Assembly: GCF_029024965.1 (NCBI RefSeq)
Contig: NZ_CP118982.1
Coordinates: 1,922,001 to 1,986,000 of the forward strand
Origin: Staphylococcus equorum
GTDB taxonomy: Bacteria > Bacillota > Bacilli > Staphylococcales > Staphylococcaceae
Reading direction: 5' to 3'
DNA length: 64,000 bases
Part shown: one piece after another, positions 9,050-21,268 of the stretch
Position numbering within the stretch: position 1 is the first letter of the stretch
How the letters are laid out: every line of letters begins with the position of its first letter
Notes under the pieces: generated by a model
What the model saw: the letters and a program-made list of their open reading frames with translations, nothing else
What the model was told of the DNA's origin: nothing
Database searches by the model: none
Made by a program: the position numbers and the translations under genes

Positions 9050-10189
9050 TTATTTTAAGTAAGTAATTTTCCGCCATAACCACTCGATGGGTCCATACTT
9101 AAAGAATTTCAAATAATAATAACAAGCTAAAAGTTGCAAACTATATACAACTACTACGATAATATAAGATTGATAGAGCGGTAACTTGTTGTATAAACTT
9201 AAGCCTATATCATAATAAATGAATGTGAAAATGATACTTTGGGATATATAAACTGATAAACTAAGTTTTCCAGGATATTTAAAAATGTCTAGTACCTTCG
9301 CAGCTTTGGCATATTGACATAAACGAACAAAGATCAAGATGTATCCCATCGCAAGAATCGGCCCACCTACCATTGAACTTATGACTGAAAACGTATTGTT
9401 TGCATAATCTAAGGCAAATGGAAGTTTAATAAAATAACCGATAATAAATAAAGTGCTCCCCCATGTCATGGCACTACGTGGGTTGTTTTGAATCTTAGTT
9501 ATCAAACTTAATTTTTGTGCGGCAATACCTATAAGTATGTAAGGTAAAAGATCAAGATATGCAGCTCTTGTAACAATATCTATAACACTATACTTACTTT
9601 CCAATCCATTTACTTGTAAGAATTCAAAGTAATGACCATTTTGTTTGATATCAACCAATTGCGCAAGTGACTTACCTGAATAATTACTTGCTTCATGGCG
9701 ACCTTTATTCCAATATGCTAAAGAAATTGGAATAACCAATATGACAATTTTCATTATAAATAAGCCAGCAGCTGATTTAATTAAAGTCTTAGGTTTCAAT
9801 TTGATAAATAAAACTGCAATCATTCCGGTAAAACCATATCCAAATAAAATATCTCCATTAAATAAAAAATAGCCATGTAGTACACCAAAAATAAGTAAAA
9901 CTACTAATCTTCGATATATAAAAGGATAATATGACATCCCTCTACGTTTACTATTTTCATACATTATGCTTAATCCATATCCAAATAACATTGTAAATAT
10001 TGGATAAAATGAACTGATAACAAAAAGTGTAACAATGCGGAATAGCCCTTCATTGGCACCATTTAATACTCCAGGTAGATAAGTTTCCTCATAAGGAAAA
10101 CTAAAAACTAAAATATTCATTAATATGATGCCAAACAAACTAAAACCACGTAATGCATCTAATTCAAATAATCTGCGTTGCGGTGACAC
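9050..10189 (-). CDS. DUF418 (YeiB-like) membrane protein
   Basis: A 379-residue polytopic membrane protein beginning RRLFELDALRGFSLFGIILMN. This is the opening of the DUF418/YeiB family, whose members are distantly related to acyltransferase-3 proteins. About ten hydrophobic segments are visible, with the conserved C-terminal DUF418 block from about residue 230 (TWGSTLFIIGYF, YPGKLSLSVYISQS, GPIEWLWRKITY). Start is GTG 10189, seven bases after AGAGGTG. It lies 24 bases downstream of addA on the same strand and may read through from addAB. Function unknown; a role in envelope or metabolite transport is only a guess. Confidence 0.85.
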   Translation of the reverse strand: MSPQRRLFELDALRGFSLFGIILMNILVFSFPYEETYLPGVLNGANEGLFRIVTLFVISSFYPIFTMLFGYGLSIMYENSKRRGMSYYPFIYRRLVVLLIFGVLHGYFLFNGDILFGYGFTGMIAVLFIKLKPKTLIKSAAGLFIMKIVILVIPISLAYWNKGRHEASNYSGKSLAQLVDIKQNGHYFEFLQVNGLESKYSVIDIVTRAAYLDLLPYILIGIAAQKLSLITKIQNNPRSAMTWGSTLFIIGYFIKLPFALDYANNTFSVISSMVGGPILAMGYILIFVRLCQYAKAAKVLDIFKYPGKLSLSVYISQSIIFTFIYYDIGLSLYNKLPLYQSYIIVVVVYSLQLLACYYYLKFFKYGPIEWLWRKITYLK

Positions 10190-10213
10190 AATATAGCACC
10201 TCTTTTTGGAAAT

Positions 10214-13200
10214 TTAAGTATCAATTGAAAGTTGTCCAAATTTAAAGAAATATAAATATCCTTTAACTTCGGTTTTTAATATTGTTTCTAATGTGGTGCG
10301 GTAATATTCCATCTGTATCTTATAACGCGCTCTCAATTGAGCACCAATTTCTTCATCTGACATGTTCCGGCGTCTATTAAATGCGTCTGTCTTATAATCT
10401 ACAAAATAATATTGGTCATCTTTTAAAAATATAAGATCAATCATACCTTGAATGATTGAAGCATCTTCGTCATCGGTTTTTAAATGATCCACATTGGATT
10501 GATTCACGACGAATGGTAATTCACGATATATTGCATCACTAGAGGCGATGGTTGTGTATAGTTCACTACTAATAAATGTGTAGATATCCTCATAGCGAAT
10601 ATCGTCTTTCGCATCTTCCGGTATGATGTGTTTTTCAATCATTTGATCAATATGTGCATGTAATTCACGTTGTGATAGACCATCGCGTTTAAATGGTAGG
10701 TGTTGCATCACTGTATGCATCAATGTACCAACTTCATTTGCTTTCCTTTTAGAGCTATGACTTAAAAAGCCAGGTCTTTCATAAGACGATGTTCCTATAC
10801 GATATTGTCTTACTCTATCATAATTTGTATCTGCTTGTTCCGTGTCTAGTTGACGTTTTAATTCAGATACAGACTGCTTTGAAGGTTTATCGACAACGTC
10901 TTGATAAGGATACGTATAGCTCAGCTGTTGATGAATTTGTGATTTAATTGCTTCATCATTCGTATTCAGCGTCTCAATATCTTCTATCGTGCGTCGTTCA
11001 CTTTCTTCAACTACCGCTTCTGATGCAATATCTTGATAAAAATCTATATTTAATTGAACATAGGGTTTCATCGTTGCATCGATGTCACCAATCGAGCGTT
11101 CAAAACGCAATTCATTCGGTAAAGCAGATGACTGATATTTAGACAATATTGGATAAATCATATCAATCGGTCTTTGCGCAGTTAGTCGATAACTTACAGG
11201 CAAATGAGTATCCGACACAGAAACTTGTTCAAACTGAGCTAATTCCTTCTCATCTTTAACACGTCCTATTAAAAATAATTGTTCTTTTGCACGTGTGAGC
11301 GCAACGTATATGAGTCTCATCTCTTCAGAGACCATTTCTTTTTCTGCAATGGCTTTATACGTAACGGAAGATAGCGAAGGATACGATAAGTTACTTTCCA
11401 CATCGTAATAAGTCATTCCTAAACCGTAAGTTTGATTTAAGATCACTGGTTTATGTAAATCATCTCTTCTGAATTTACGAGATAACCCCGAATATATTAC
11501 AAAAGGAAATTCTAACCCTTTACTACTATGAATCGTCATCATTCTAACCACATCATCATTTGGACCGATAACGTTTTCTTCTCCAAAATCTTTGCCACGT
11601 TCTATTAATTCATCTATAAAGCGGATAAATTGATATAAACCACGGAAACTAGAATTCTCAAATTCTACTGCTTTATTAAATAATCCATATAAATTGGCGC
11701 GACGCCCTTTGCCTCCAACAATACCACTGAAATATTGAATCACATAATGCTCATTATAAAACTTATCTATTAGCTGATAAACCGGATGGCTTTGGCTATA
11801 ATGTTGATACATCTCTATATCTTTTAGAAATGCATCTAATTTTTTCACTAATTTTTTATTTGCAACATCATTCAGCATATAATTTTTAATTGATTGATAA
11901 AAATAATCATCGTTAGGACTAAATACGCGAATATTAGATAATTCATCTTCAGTAAATTGATAAATCACAGAACGCATTAACCCTACTAAATAGATATCTT
12001 GTAACGGATTATCAACTGTTCTTAAAAAGGATAATATCAATCGTATTTCTACTTGTTCAAAATACCCTTCTTTACTATTCACATGGAACGGTATATTGTG
12101 ATCTTTAAACGCCTGTTGAATCTTACGTGCTTGACCATATGAACGTTCAAGTATGACAATATCTTTATAGCTTGGTTTACGATATTCATCTAATTTCATA
12201 TCATATATTTCATGTTTATCCATTATTTCTTCAACTTGTTGTACGATATATTCAGCTTCTTGCTCTGCGCCTTTTAAATCTGACTCAGCATCTTCTATCA
12301 ACATATTCATCTGAACATCATGAGGCTTATCATCATAAGGAGCACCATAATACAATTGTGCAGCATCGTCATATACAATTTCTCCTACTGCTTCATCCAT
12401 CATATGTTTGAATAAATAATTCGTTGTTGTTAGTACTTCTTCTCTTGAACGAAAGTTTTGTGACAAATCAATTCTCATACCATTTTCTAAGCCATCTAAT
12501 GAAAAACGATTATATTTTCCTATAAATAAACTTGGATCTGCCTGTCTAAATTTATAGATAGACTGTTTCACGTCACCTACCATGAATAAGTTGCCGTCTG
12601 ACTCGTTACCTCGTTTAATACATGATAATATTTTCTCTTGAACTCTATTCGTATCTTGATATTCATCAACAAGAATTTCTTCAAATTGTTGACGGTACAT
12701 GTCCGCAATTTCTGAAGGCGTACCGTCATCATTCATTAATACGCGTAACGCAAAATGTTCATAATCAGAAAAATCCAAGAGATTTCTACTTCTTTTTTTC
12801 GAATTAAATTGCTTTATTACATCTGCTGTCACTTGCGTTAGATATGATACTCTCGGTGCTAAGCGCTGCATATCAAGCTTCAATTCTTCTGCTTCACGTG
12901 AAAAATAATCTTCCTGAACTTTTGAGACCAATGCTTTATATTGATCATAGTGTTTTTTACCATCATCATACGCATCAAGCATCATCTCATTCGCTTCTTT
13001 AATCTTCTTATTTTTAGCTGGGAAACGCGCTTCAAATTGGTGTTCAGCAATGACTTGCGTATTCAATTGACCGCCTTCCATCGCTTGATTTAAAAAGTGT
13101 CGTTCCTTATCTAATACAGCTACTTGTTTATCTACTTCTTCTAGCATCATGAATAAGTCATAACTTTTATTCAACGCTTCTAATGCTGAATTCATAAAAA

Positions 13201-13870
13201 TCATTGCTACTTCATTCAATAATTGTAGTAAATCATCTTGTTGCTCAGCATTGTAATAAGGGTCTGCTAAATTTTGCAGCCAAGTTAAAGGATTGGGATT
13301 CGCCACACTAAAATAAAACATTTGTTTAATCGTATTCCGTAATTGATCATCATTTCGATCAGACGATAATTGTTCAGTCAAATCTACGAAACTTGGGTCT
13401 AACACATCATAATGACTTTCCAATACTTCATCAATCGTTTGTTCAAGCAATAAAATATTTTCCGCTTCACTACTTGTTCTAAAGTTTGGATCAATATCTA
13501 AAACATCGTAATGGTGTTGTATTAATTTCAAACAAAAACTATGGAGTGTAGAAATTTGTGCTTGGTGAATTTTGATCCGCTGATTTTTCAAATGTGCATT
13601 ATCAGGTGATGCCATAGATGCTTCTTGAATACGTTGATCTACACGATGTTTCATTTCACGTGCACTTGCGTTTGTAAAAGTCACTACAAGTAAGCGGTCA
13701 ACATCTATTTCATCTTTGATAATCCGCTGAATAATGCGCTCAACTAAAACAGCTGTTTTGCCTGATCCTGCAGCCGCAGCTACAAGTACATCTTGTCCTT
13801 TGGCATAAATACTTTTCCATTGGTTATCAGTCCATCTTGTATCAGCTGGCTTTGCTGGAATTTGACTCAT
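10214..13870 (-). CDS. addA: helicase-exonuclease AddAB, subunit AddA (RexA)
   Basis: A 1218-residue helicase-nuclease: 3'-5' UvrD/PcrA-type helicase plus RecB-type nuclease. With AddB it processes double-strand breaks to load RecA. Walker A is [12 protein letters not shown] (residues 31-42), and motif II is [10 protein letters not shown]. Motif III/IV context is [16 protein letters not shown], and motif V/VI reads [18 protein letters not shown] and [11 protein letters not shown]. The C-terminal nuclease has GMIDLIF then FVDYKTDAF, with the catalytic Asp and Lys. The ATG overlaps the TGA of addB by four bases, indicating translational coupling. Length agrees with S. aureus (about 1217). Confidence 0.97.
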   Translation of the reverse strand: MSQIPAKPADTRWTDNQWKSIYAKGQDVLVAAAAGSGKTAVLVERIIQRIIKDEIDVDRLLVVTFTNASAREMKHRVDQRIQEASMASPDNAHLKNQRIKIHQAQISTLHSFCLKLIQHHYDVLDIDPNFRTSSEAENILLLEQTIDEVLESHYDVLDPSFVDLTEQLSSDRNDDQLRNTIKQMFYFSVANPNPLTWLQNLADPYYNAEQQDDLLQLLNEVAMIFMNSALEALNKSYDLFMMLEEVDKQVAVLDKERHFLNQAMEGGQLNTQVIAEHQFEARFPAKNKKIKEANEMMLDAYDDGKKHYDQYKALVSKVQEDYFSREAEELKLDMQRLAPRVSYLTQVTADVIKQFNSKKRSRNLLDFSDYEHFALRVLMNDDGTPSEIADMYRQQFEEILVDEYQDTNRVQEKILSCIKRGNESDGNLFMVGDVKQSIYKFRQADPSLFIGKYNRFSLDGLENGMRIDLSQNFRSREEVLTTTNYLFKHMMDEAVGEIVYDDAAQLYYGAPYDDKPHDVQMNMLIEDAESDLKGAEQEAEYIVQQVEEIMDKHEIYDMKLDEYRKPSYKDIVILERSYGQARKIQQAFKDHNIPFHVNSKEGYFEQVEIRLILSFLRTVDNPLQDIYLVGLMRSVIYQFTEDELSNIRVFSPNDDYFYQSIKNYMLNDVANKKLVKKLDAFLKDIEMYQHYSQSHPVYQLIDKFYNEHYVIQYFSGIVGGKGRRANLYGLFNKAVEFENSSFRGLYQFIRFIDELIERGKDFGEENVIGPNDDVVRMMTIHSSKGLEFPFVIYSGLSRKFRRDDLHKPVILNQTYGLGMTYYDVESNLSYPSLSSVTYKAIAEKEMVSEEMRLIYVALTRAKEQLFLIGRVKDEKELAQFEQVSVSDTHLPVSYRLTAQRPIDMIYPILSKYQSSALPNELRFERSIGDIDATMKPYVQLNIDFYQDIASEAVVEESERRTIEDIETLNTNDEAIKSQIHQQLSYTYPYQDVVDKPSKQSVSELKRQLDTEQADTNYDRVRQYRIGTSSYERPGFLSHSSKRKANEVGTLMHTVMQHLPFKRDGLSQRELHAHIDQMIEKHIIPEDAKDDIRYEDIYTFISSELYTTIASSDAIYRELPFVVNQSNVDHLKTDDEDASIIQGMIDLIFLKDDQYYFVDYKTDAFNRRRNMSDEEIGAQLRARYKIQMEYYRTTLETILKTEVKGYLYFFKFGQLSIDT

Positions 13871-16800
13871 AATTCATCTTCCTCACTTTCTAACTCCACA
13901 TTTTGCACTGCTTCTAACGGATTAATCGACTCGTCTACAGTACGATAACGTTTGCTATCAATAGCACCATCTACATGACATACAGATTTATAATTACAAA
14001 ATTCACAAGGTAATGTTTGATTATATTTCATTGGTGCAACTTCTGTATGACCATCCATAATACTGGAGGCAGTTTCAATAAAATTCTTTTTATTATGCTT
14101 TATTAATTTATAAATTGTTTCTTCATCTGCAACTTTACTGTTACTTTTAATTCCGCCATCTTTTTTCAATCCAAGTGGTACAATATCAGAATTATAACTT
14201 GGCTCTAATCTTGTATCAAAAGCATCTAATACTGATTCATCACTATTTAATAACCCACTTAATTTAAACGAATTAATAAACTCCGTATCTCTTTTATCTT
14301 CATTTAATTGGTTCCACGCTAATTTAATACGCGGTTCATGAACATGAAAATATAAAAGTCCTCCTGGTTTAGTCATCTCTGTTAAACCAAGACGTGATTT
14401 ATTTTGTAACACAATATCCATATACGTCATCATTTGCATTTGCATACCATAATAGACTTTAGTCAAATCTAGTGTCCCACTATATTTTGAAGACTTATAA
14501 TCAATAATATTCACAAAACTTTGATCACCTTGCTGATATGTATCTATACGATCAATTTGTCCACGAATATTGATTGGAACGCCTTGTGTTGTCTTCAATG
14601 GCTCAGCTAACAATTCACTATTATCACGCGGTTTTCTTCTAAATCCTGCTTCGAAACGTTGTGGCGTGAATTTTGTGTGACTACCTTGATATTTGAGCGC
14701 AGTCAAAGTGGTCTCAACAATAGCGCCGATTCGTTGTGATAAATAACGATAGTAAGCCGTTGAATTCAACAAGTTAAATTGAACTTCAGGTAATATTTCA
14801 GATAAAGCTTCTAATGTTAATTTATGAATTTGTTTCGTATTTAAGTTTTTAAAGTCACCATTCACTTTTTCTGAAATGAATTTCAACACTTGGTGAAAAA
14901 TATCACCTAAATCAAAATTTTCAAGTTTGTATTTTGTACGTTCGTTAAGTCGTAAACCATGTGAGGCAAAATGTTTAAATGGACAAGCTTGATATCCTTC
15001 AAATCTGGATACACTTGCATTAATCGTCTTTCCATATAAATCTGAAGACAATGATTCACTTAATTGGACCGTTTCATTATCATACGTTAATGCCGATAAT
15101 AAGTAACTCAAACCATCATTTAAATTGTCATCGTCTCTCATCACTTGATATGTGTCTAACCATGTATCAGCCACAATCTCATCATCTAACCATGCTTTTA
15201 ACGATTCAAATAATGCAATTTTAGTTTGATGTGGATGTTCCATTAGTGATAATGGATTAGCTTGATGTTGATGATGAATATTTTGAATATCTAGATTTGT
15301 ATATAACTGTTGAATTTGATTTAAAAATGGGCTCGGTTCTTTTTCATCTCCGCTTGTTCCCATCAAAGAATAAGAAAATGTAACAGCTATACGGCTTCTT
15401 GTCATAGCAATGTAGCACACAAACGCTTCATCCATTTGTAATATATCTGCTGTAGGGCTCAATTCTATCGTTGACTGTTCTTGGAAGTATTTCTTTTCGT
15501 CGTCTGTAATCAAACTCGATGATGCAACGGTTTGTGGCATGACCCCATCATTTACACCGACAAGGTATACATGTGCTTTGTTATCAACTTTAGCTAAATC
15601 CATCGTCCCTATACTCACTTGATCAATCGTTTGCGGTATCATCACAAATTCTAATTGCTCTAAGCCAATATCAAACAATTCTAAAAAACGTGTTTGAGTC
15701 ATAGTCTGTTCGCCAAAAACAGTAACTAAATCATCCAATGTTTGAATAAAACCATTCCATATCTGGTCAATTTCTTCTGCTTTTTTATGTTCGCCCTCAA
15801 CATCTAATGTGTCTCGGTCTGTCATCAATTGACTAGGTAAATCGAATGTTTCTATAGCTTCATAAAAGGCTGTCGCAAATTCAATTGCAGTTGTAGCATT
15901 ATTCATTTTCGATTCAAACATCATCACTTTATCAATCACATCTGTTTTCATTTGAATTACACGTTCAAACGTTTCACGTTCTTCATCAGTTAATGGCTGG
16001 CGCTTTAATCCCATTTTTCTAAATTGTTCAACATGGAAATATTTTTCATCAATCCAGCGTTTGCCATAAATTCCACGTTCCAGTACAAAGTTTTCTAAAA
16101 TATCAATAAGATAATGACTATCTTTAAACTTTTTAGAAAGTATATTTGTCTTAAACAGACGCATAAGTGGATCAAAATTCCAATTTGTTTGTATGACTTC
16201 AATAAGTGAGCGCATCATTTCCATTACTGGGTGATGCGTCATAGATTCTTTAATATCTATATTGTATGGAATATCGTATTGCGGTAATATCGATTCCATT
16301 AAATATGCATAAGACTCATCTCTATACAAAATTGCGATATCTTGAAAACGTCTACCTTGTTCGCGATTTTCTCTCAAAATACGACGAGCTACTTCATTAA
16401 TTTCTTCGCGCATTACAGATGCCTCTAAAATTTCAATATTGCCTTGTGCCGAGATTGGCTCAAATTGTAATGCGTTAAAGTTATGCTCTAAATGTTTTAA
16501 ATCACTATTATTAAACCGATTTGTTTCATTAAAACGTTTAGTGTTGACCTTAATATTCAAATCATTCGCGATGTCTTCAATATGCGTTAAAGATTCAGAT
16601 GGTTTTCTAAATAAACTAAACGTATCTTTGTCCCCGTCTGTAGTTAATACTACGGTAACCTTTTTCGCATAACTTACTAAGCTACGAATAATTTGATATT
16701 CTAACGTCGAAAAGTTATGAAAACCATCGATATATATTTCGGCTCGCTTCAACCACTCAGATTGATCCATCATCGTTATAAAACGTTGAAGAGAATCCTC

Positions 16801-17334
16801 AGTTGACACATATTCACCATTTATTCTATCTTCTAAATGCTTATAAATAAGCGCGATGTCTTGCAATTTATGTTTCGTGCGTGTTTGTAAGTGATTTGCA
16901 GCTATATATTCCTCTAATTGTTCTGGAGAAACTGCATATTTTTTAAAATCTTGTATTTGTTCATAAAGTTTTTCACTAAAACCATAGTATTTAACTTGAG
17001 AGCGATAGAGCTTCAACTCTGTTTGATGTTGTTGGATGATATCATAAATCATCATCTCTGTACCTGCTTTTGATAACTGTTGTTCCATCAAGCCACCGAC
17101 TTCTTGAAACACACGGTAACTCAAACGTTCAAAGTGTAGCACTTCTGTTCTAAGACTACCACTTAGTTCAGGATCGTTTACAAATGCTTGTTCGAGTTGA
17201 AAAGTATTTTGCGTAGGAGCAATTAATACAATGGGATCGCCTAGTGGATCTTGTTTCATTTTACTTTTAATTTCTTCAATGATTTCATGTGACTTCCCTG
17301 TTCCTGCTCTTCCAATATAAGCATTTAATTCCAT
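13867..17334 (-). CDS. addB: helicase-exonuclease AddAB, subunit AddB (RexB)
   Basis: A 1155-residue partner of AddA with an inactivated helicase core, a Walker A GRAGTGKS (residues 8-15) and a C-terminal nuclease domain ([16 protein letters not shown]). The four cysteines of the stapling [4Fe-4S] cluster are present: one in YQACPFKH and three in [12 protein letters not shown]. The start [11 protein letters not shown] at 17334 is preferred over the open frame 12 codons upstream, because AddB homologues begin here and AAGGAG/GTGGAAG lies ahead. It is first gene of addBA, separated from spsB by about 290 bases. Confidence 0.96.
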   Translation of the reverse strand: MELNAYIGRAGTGKSHEIIEEIKSKMKQDPLGDPIVLIAPTQNTFQLEQAFVNDPELSGSLRTEVLHFERLSYRVFQEVGGLMEQQLSKAGTEMMIYDIIQQHQTELKLYRSQVKYYGFSEKLYEQIQDFKKYAVSPEQLEEYIAANHLQTRTKHKLQDIALIYKHLEDRINGEYVSTEDSLQRFITMMDQSEWLKRAEIYIDGFHNFSTLEYQIIRSLVSYAKKVTVVLTTDGDKDTFSLFRKPSESLTHIEDIANDLNIKVNTKRFNETNRFNNSDLKHLEHNFNALQFEPISAQGNIEILEASVMREEINEVARRILRENREQGRRFQDIAILYRDESYAYLMESILPQYDIPYNIDIKESMTHHPVMEMMRSLIEVIQTNWNFDPLMRLFKTNILSKKFKDSHYLIDILENFVLERGIYGKRWIDEKYFHVEQFRKMGLKRQPLTDEERETFERVIQMKTDVIDKVMMFESKMNNATTAIEFATAFYEAIETFDLPSQLMTDRDTLDVEGEHKKAEEIDQIWNGFIQTLDDLVTVFGEQTMTQTRFLELFDIGLEQLEFVMIPQTIDQVSIGTMDLAKVDNKAHVYLVGVNDGVMPQTVASSSLITDDEKKYFQEQSTIELSPTADILQMDEAFVCYIAMTRSRIAVTFSYSLMGTSGDEKEPSPFLNQIQQLYTNLDIQNIHHQHQANPLSLMEHPHQTKIALFESLKAWLDDEIVADTWLDTYQVMRDDDNLNDGLSYLLSALTYDNETVQLSESLSSDLYGKTINASVSRFEGYQACPFKHFASHGLRLNERTKYKLENFDLGDIFHQVLKFISEKVNGDFKNLNTKQIHKLTLEALSEILPEVQFNLLNSTAYYRYLSQRIGAIVETTLTALKYQGSHTKFTPQRFEAGFRRKPRDNSELLAEPLKTTQGVPINIRGQIDRIDTYQQGDQSFVNIIDYKSSKYSGTLDLTKVYYGMQMQMMTYMDIVLQNKSRLGLTEMTKPGGLLYFHVHEPRIKLAWNQLNEDKRDTEFINSFKLSGLLNSDESVLDAFDTRLEPSYNSDIVPLGLKKDGGIKSNSKVADEETIYKLIKHNKKNFIETASSIMDGHTEVAPMKYNQTLPCEFCNYKSVCHVDGAIDSKRYRTVDESINPLEAVQNVELESEEDEL

Positions 17335-17553
17335 GGCAAACTTCCACTCCTTTGACTCACATTTTAACATAGAAAAGGTTCTTCTTTACGAATCTTTCAT
17401 CTGACTGATTCAACTATTTTAAGTATTTGAATCAGTTCTTTATAAAAAATACCCCTTCATATGTTTTTTTAAATTCCGTAACGATCTCTGATTTAAATTA
17501 CCTCTACGCTGATTAATAAAAATTATTTAATTTCATAGATTTTTGTATAGAAA

Positions 17554-17588
17554 AAGTGCTAATCCATTAAATTAACAGATTAACACTT
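17554..17588 (-). terminator. terminator of the spsAB unit
   Basis: AAGTGCTAATC (17554-17564) pairs with GATTAACACTT (17578-17588) with one mismatch, 40 bases beyond the spsB stop; on the minus strand it runs into TTTTTC. Confidence 0.65.
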
Positions 17589-17627
17589 CTCTTATAATAT
17601 TAGGTAACTATATCTTAAATTCAGTTA

Positions 17628-18203
17628 TTATTTATCTTGATCTGTATCAGGATCAAATCCAAATTTCATTTCATTAAGTGGCCAGAAACTAAATGCTACT
17701 TTACCAACCACTTGATCTTCGTCTATTAAACCAAATGAGCGGCTATCTTTACTTACTTCACGATTATCACCGAGCACAAGTAGCTTGTCTTCAGGAATTT
17801 TATTTTTCCCATCTACTTGGTTTAAATCTTTTGTTTCAAAGCTGCCTGTAATATATTCATATTGTTTATTTTTTTTGTTTGAATCTAAATATGGTTCTTC
17901 TACTTCTTTACCATTAACAAACAATTTGTCTTTTTTGTATTCAATATTATCGCCAGCAGTTCCGATAACACGTTTAACATAGTCGCTTTCTTTATTTGCA
18001 TGAAAGACAATGACATTACCGTTTTTTATATCGCCAAATTTATAACCAAATAAATTGACCATGACACGTTCGCCGTCTTTTAGCGTAGGATCCATGGAGT
18101 CACCTTTAACTGTATATGGTTTTGCCACAAAATTTACAATTAGTAATACCAATGCCACTGCAACGACAATCGACACAATCCATTCCAATATCTCTTTTTT
18201 CAA
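17628..18203 (-). CDS. spsB: signal peptidase I SpsB (active)
   Basis: A 191-residue type I signal peptidase, anchored by one N-terminal membrane segment (about residues 8-26) with its catalytic domain outside. It removes signal peptides from exported proteins and processes the AgrD peptide in staphylococci. The nucleophile Ser36 is in GDSMDPTL, the general base Lys77 in YVKRVIG, and the box D/E motif is GDNREVSKDSRSFG. Start is TTG 18203, six bases after GAGGTG. It lies 18 bases downstream of its inactive paralogue spsA and is presumably cotranscribed with it. It is normally essential. Confidence 0.96.
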   Translation of the reverse strand: MKKEILEWIVSIVVAVALVLLIVNFVAKPYTVKGDSMDPTLKDGERVMVNLFGYKFGDIKNGNVIVFHANKESDYVKRVIGTAGDNIEYKKDKLFVNGKEVEEPYLDSNKKNKQYEYITGSFETKDLNQVDGKNKIPEDKLLVLGDNREVSKDSRSFGLIDEDQVVGKVAFSFWPLNEMKFGFDPDTDQDK

Positions 18204-18221
18204 TTTTTACACCTCGTCTAT

Positions 18222-18740
18222 TTAATTAAAGTTCACTGTGAATTTTTCAAATGGGAAATACCTCAAACTCACATTTCCAATAATGTCTTCTTTTTGTATA
18301 AATCCAGTCGTTCTAGAATCTTGTTTATTTTCACGATTATCATTGAGTACAAAATAAGCATTCGGTGGAATGATATCTCCTTCAGATTGCTGAATATTTC
18401 TAAGTGATAAATCATTTATACTATTACTCGCATAAGGCTCATCCACTGCCCTGTCATCTCTGTATAACGTCCCGTTCTTATATGCAATAGATTGACCAGG
18501 TTTACCAATAATTCTACTGAATTGAATTTCATCGCCTTTACGATACATTATAATATCATTATTATCTAATATGTTAAATGTAGTTTTAATCTTATTTACA
18601 ATAATTCGATCATCTTGTTTAAGGTTCGGAGCCATCCAATCATTTTTAATGACGGCGCCTGTAATTACAAACGCTTGTATCAATAGTACAATAATAATCG
18701 CAAATATTATGGAAATCAAATGTTTTAATATGAATCGCAC
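18222..18740 (-). CDS. spsA: SpsA, catalytically dead signal peptidase paralogue
   Basis: A 172-residue signal peptidase I homologue with one N-terminal membrane segment (residues 5-28). It keeps the fold motifs ([24 protein letters not shown]) but both catalytic residues are gone. The GDSM box reads NDWM (Trp35 where Ser is expected), and the position of the general-base Lys is Ser75 in QFSRII. S. aureus SpsA is likewise known to lack the dyad. Start is GTG 18740 behind GGAGTG. It is tightly spaced with spsB downstream and a TVP38 gene upstream (4 bases). Role unknown; modulation of SpsB is a reasonable hypothesis. Confidence 0.93.
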   Translation of the reverse strand: MRFILKHLISIIFAIIIVLLIQAFVITGAVIKNDWMAPNLKQDDRIIVNKIKTTFNILDNNDIIMYRKGDEIQFSRIIGKPGQSIAYKNGTLYRDDRAVDEPYASNSINDLSLRNIQQSEGDIIPPNAYFVLNDNRENKQDSRTTGFIQKEDIIGNVSLRYFPFEKFTVNFN

Positions 18741-18744
18741 GTTG

Positions 18745-19320
18745 TCACTCCTCTGAAGAATGCATAAAATGTTTCTCGATTTTTCGTCCTACAAACCATA
18801 CTATTAAAATGACGATGATGATAGTTATCAATCTTGTAGGGCTTGTGAATAAAGTTGTAATATCATTCCCCAACCAACCTACAAGCCCAATCATTACAAA
18901 TTTTGAAGCTATAAGAACGGTCAAATAGGCATGTGCTTTAATATGCGATAAACTTGCGACAATATTGACTAGCGCACTTGGTGTAAATGGAAAACACATT
19001 AAAATAAAAATTGGAAGAACGCCTTTTCTATCAATGAAATGTATCAATCTCTGAACAGAGGTACGTTGTTGTATTTTCTTCATATAACGTGTATGCGTAA
19101 GCCTTCTAAAAAATAGGAACACGATATAACTACCAGCCACTGTACCCATCCAAGCCAATAAAGTTCCGATTATAAAACCATATGCATTAACGTTAACAAT
19201 GACAAATACAATGATTGGCAAAATAGGAATAAAAGCTTCAATAAATGGCAATAAAAAACCTACAATATATCCTAGGTTTCCGAATAAATCAAACCAATAT
19301 TGTACTTGTTCTTCTGTCAT
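18745..19320 (-). CDS. TVP38/TMEM64 (DedA-superfamily) membrane protein
   Basis: A 191-residue membrane protein with the SNARE-associated/VTT domain. It has five to six hydrophobic stretches, the glycine-rich [22 protein letters not shown] block, and [19 protein letters not shown] (the conserved F-P..P motif). Bacterial DedA/TVP38 relatives include lipid scramblases such as those recycling undecaprenyl or phosphatidyl lipids; no specific role is proven for this one. It is the first gene of a TVP38-spsA-spsB transcription unit with almost no gaps, so it may be coexpressed with the signal peptidases. Confidence 0.86.
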   Translation of the reverse strand: MTEEQVQYWFDLFGNLGYIVGFLLPFIEAFIPILPIIVFVIVNVNAYGFIIGTLLAWMGTVAGSYIVFLFFRRLTHTRYMKKIQQRTSVQRLIHFIDRKGVLPIFILMCFPFTPSALVNIVASLSHIKAHAYLTVLIASKFVMIGLVGWLGNDITTLFTSPTRLITIIIVILIVWFVGRKIEKHFMHSSEE

Positions 19321-19516
19321 CTAACCCATCTCCATCATTTCTATTGATTATAATTATAAGTGTAATATCATGTTTTTAAAACTATAAAGTACTAGATTTA
19401 ATATAAATCAGTCTCGAGAATGAAGAAAGCATCATGTCAGAGACTTATAGTATTAGTAATCGTAATGTGCTTGAAAAAATATAGCTAATTATTATTCACT
19501 TTAGCGTTATCAATAC

Positions 19517-19560
19517 AGAAAAGACTCATTCCAAATTTATCTTTGGAATGAGTCTTTTCT
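19517..19560 (-). terminator. terminator of pgi
   Basis: Perfect 19-bp stem: AGAAAAGACTCATTCCAAA (19517-19535) / TTTGGAATGAGTCTTTTCT (19542-19560) with a 6-base loop, 36 bases after the pgi stop. Confidence 0.92.
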
Positions 19561-19595
19561 TAAATCACTATTTTAATGAAACAAGTGTTTCTATA

Positions 19596-20927
19596 TTATA
19601 AACGTTTTTCTAATTCTGCTTTTTTATCTTCAAATCCAGGTTTACCTAATAAAGCAAACATATTTTGTTTGTATGCTTCAACGCCTGGTTGGTTGAATGG
19701 ATTCACACCTAATTGGTAACCACTCATTGTACAAGCCAATTCGAAGAAGTAAACGATATAACCAAATGTTTCTTCATCTAAACGAGGAATATCAACAACA
19801 ATGTTTGGAACGCCACCATCTGTATGCGCTAATAGTGTACCTTCAAAAGCTTTTGTATTAACTTCGTCTATTGTTTTACCTGCTAAGTAATTTAATCCAT
19901 CTAAATTATCATTATCTTCTTCTATAGTAATGTTATGTTTTGGATTATTTACTTTTACTACTGTTTCAAATAAGAAACGACGTCCTTCTTGAACATATTG
20001 GCCAAGAGAATGTAAATCTGTTGTATAGTTTGCACTTGAAGGATAAATACCTTTGAAGTCTTTACCTTCAGATTCGCCAAATAATTGTTTCCACCATTCA
20101 TTGAAATATTGCATTGAAGGATCGTAGTTGATTAACATTTCAGTGTCATAACCTTTTGCATATAAAACGTTACGGATAGTTGCATATTGATAAGCAATAT
20201 TGTCTTCTATGTTTTCTGATGACAATTCTTCACGTGCTTTAGCTGCACCTTCCATCATTGCTTTAATATCAATTCCAGCAACTGCAATTGGTAATAAGCC
20301 CACTGCAGTTAATACTGAATAACGACCACCAATATCGTCAGGTACAACAAATGTTTCATAGCCTTCATTTGTAGCTAATTCTTTTAATGCACCTTTTTCT
20401 TTATCTGTAGTTGCAAAAATACGTTTTTTCGCTTCATCTTTGCCATATTTATTTTCAAGTAATTGTTTAAACAATCTGAATGCGACTGCTGGTTCAGTTG
20501 TTGTACCAGATTTTGAAATTACATTGACTGAGAAATCTTTTCCATCTAAATAATCAATTAGCTCTTGTGTATATGTTGAAGATAAATGATTACCTACAAA
20601 TACGATTTCTGGATATTCATCACTATTTCTAAATGAAGAAGTTAACATTTCAATAGCTGCACGTGCACCTAAATATGAACCGCCGATACCAATTACTACA
20701 AATACATCTGTATTTTCTTTAACACGTTTAGAAGCTTCTAAAATACGTGAAAACTCTTCTTTATCATAATCAACAGGAAGGTCTATCCAACCTAAGAAAT
20801 CACTACCAGCGCCTGTTCCTTCATGAATTGTTTTATGAATTGATTTAACGATATCTTTTTGTTGTTGTAGTTCGTGTTCTCCAAAAAATTCTAAAGTTTT
20901 ACCATAATCTAATTGAATATGAGTCAT
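19596..20927 (-). CDS. pgi: glucose-6-phosphate isomerase
   Basis: A 443-residue cytosolic enzyme interconverting glucose-6-phosphate and fructose-6-phosphate, the entry step of glycolysis and exit from gluconeogenesis. Family signatures: [13 protein letters not shown] near residue 80, [17 protein letters not shown] (phosphate-binding loop), [14 protein letters not shown] and [10 protein letters not shown] with the C-terminal catalytic Lys. Length matches firmicute GPI. It has GGAGG before ATG 20927 and its own terminator; the upstream gene argG is divergent, so pgi is monocistronic. Confidence 0.97.
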   Translation of the reverse strand: MTHIQLDYGKTLEFFGEHELQQQKDIVKSIHKTIHEGTGAGSDFLGWIDLPVDYDKEEFSRILEASKRVKENTDVFVVIGIGGSYLGARAAIEMLTSSFRNSDEYPEIVFVGNHLSSTYTQELIDYLDGKDFSVNVISKSGTTTEPAVAFRLFKQLLENKYGKDEAKKRIFATTDKEKGALKELATNEGYETFVVPDDIGGRYSVLTAVGLLPIAVAGIDIKAMMEGAAKAREELSSENIEDNIAYQYATIRNVLYAKGYDTEMLINYDPSMQYFNEWWKQLFGESEGKDFKGIYPSSANYTTDLHSLGQYVQEGRRFLFETVVKVNNPKHNITIEEDNDNLDGLNYLAGKTIDEVNTKAFEGTLLAHTDGGVPNIVVDIPRLDEETFGYIVYFFELACTMSGYQLGVNPFNQPGVEAYKQNMFALLGKPGFEDKKAELEKRL

Positions 20928-21268
20928 TTGATATTGCCTCCAGTGTTTTTAGTTTCAGTATAATATTACTAAGTTTATTTTGACTATTCAAACAACTAGC
21001 CTATAATCAGTCATAAATTATGACAATTTTGCTAATTATTTTTAGCGTATCACTTTTTTTATTCATTATTATATACATATAGATATAATCCTTTAATCAA
21101 CACTATTCCAATATTCGTAACATAAATACTTCCTTTAATGAATAAGCCTATCCAAATATTTTTGCATATTTATGTATAAAAGTGGTTTTATTTTCAATAA
21201 ACATCTGCTATACTATTCAATATCAAATAAAAAAACAAATTTTAAAATATCAATTAGAGGTGGAAATT
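20928..21268. other. pgi/argG divergent intergenic region
   Basis: 341 bases, AT-rich. On the pgi side a TATACT hexamer lies about 40 bases upstream of the start, with no good -35. On the argG side there is a -10-like TATACT at about 21209 and the ARG-box-like sequence described separately. No gene and no riboswitch-like structure was recognised. Confidence 0.5.
21161..21178 (+). promoter_or_regulatory. candidate ArgR/AhrC operator (ARG box) of argGH
   Basis: TTTGCATATTTATGTATA matches the ARG box pattern WNTGAATWWWWATTCANW at all but three of the defined positions and is itself a near palindrome. It lies about 90 bases before the argG start and 30 bases upstream of a -10-like TATACT. A TGAATAA half-site sits at about 21139-21145. 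Arginine repressor control of argGH is common in Firmicutes; here it is an inference from sequence. Confidence 0.4.

Noticed and set aside
20928..21268. T-box or arginine riboswitch upstream of argG
   Set aside because: No T-box consensus (AGGGTGGNACCGCG), specifier stem or terminator-antiterminator pair is visible.
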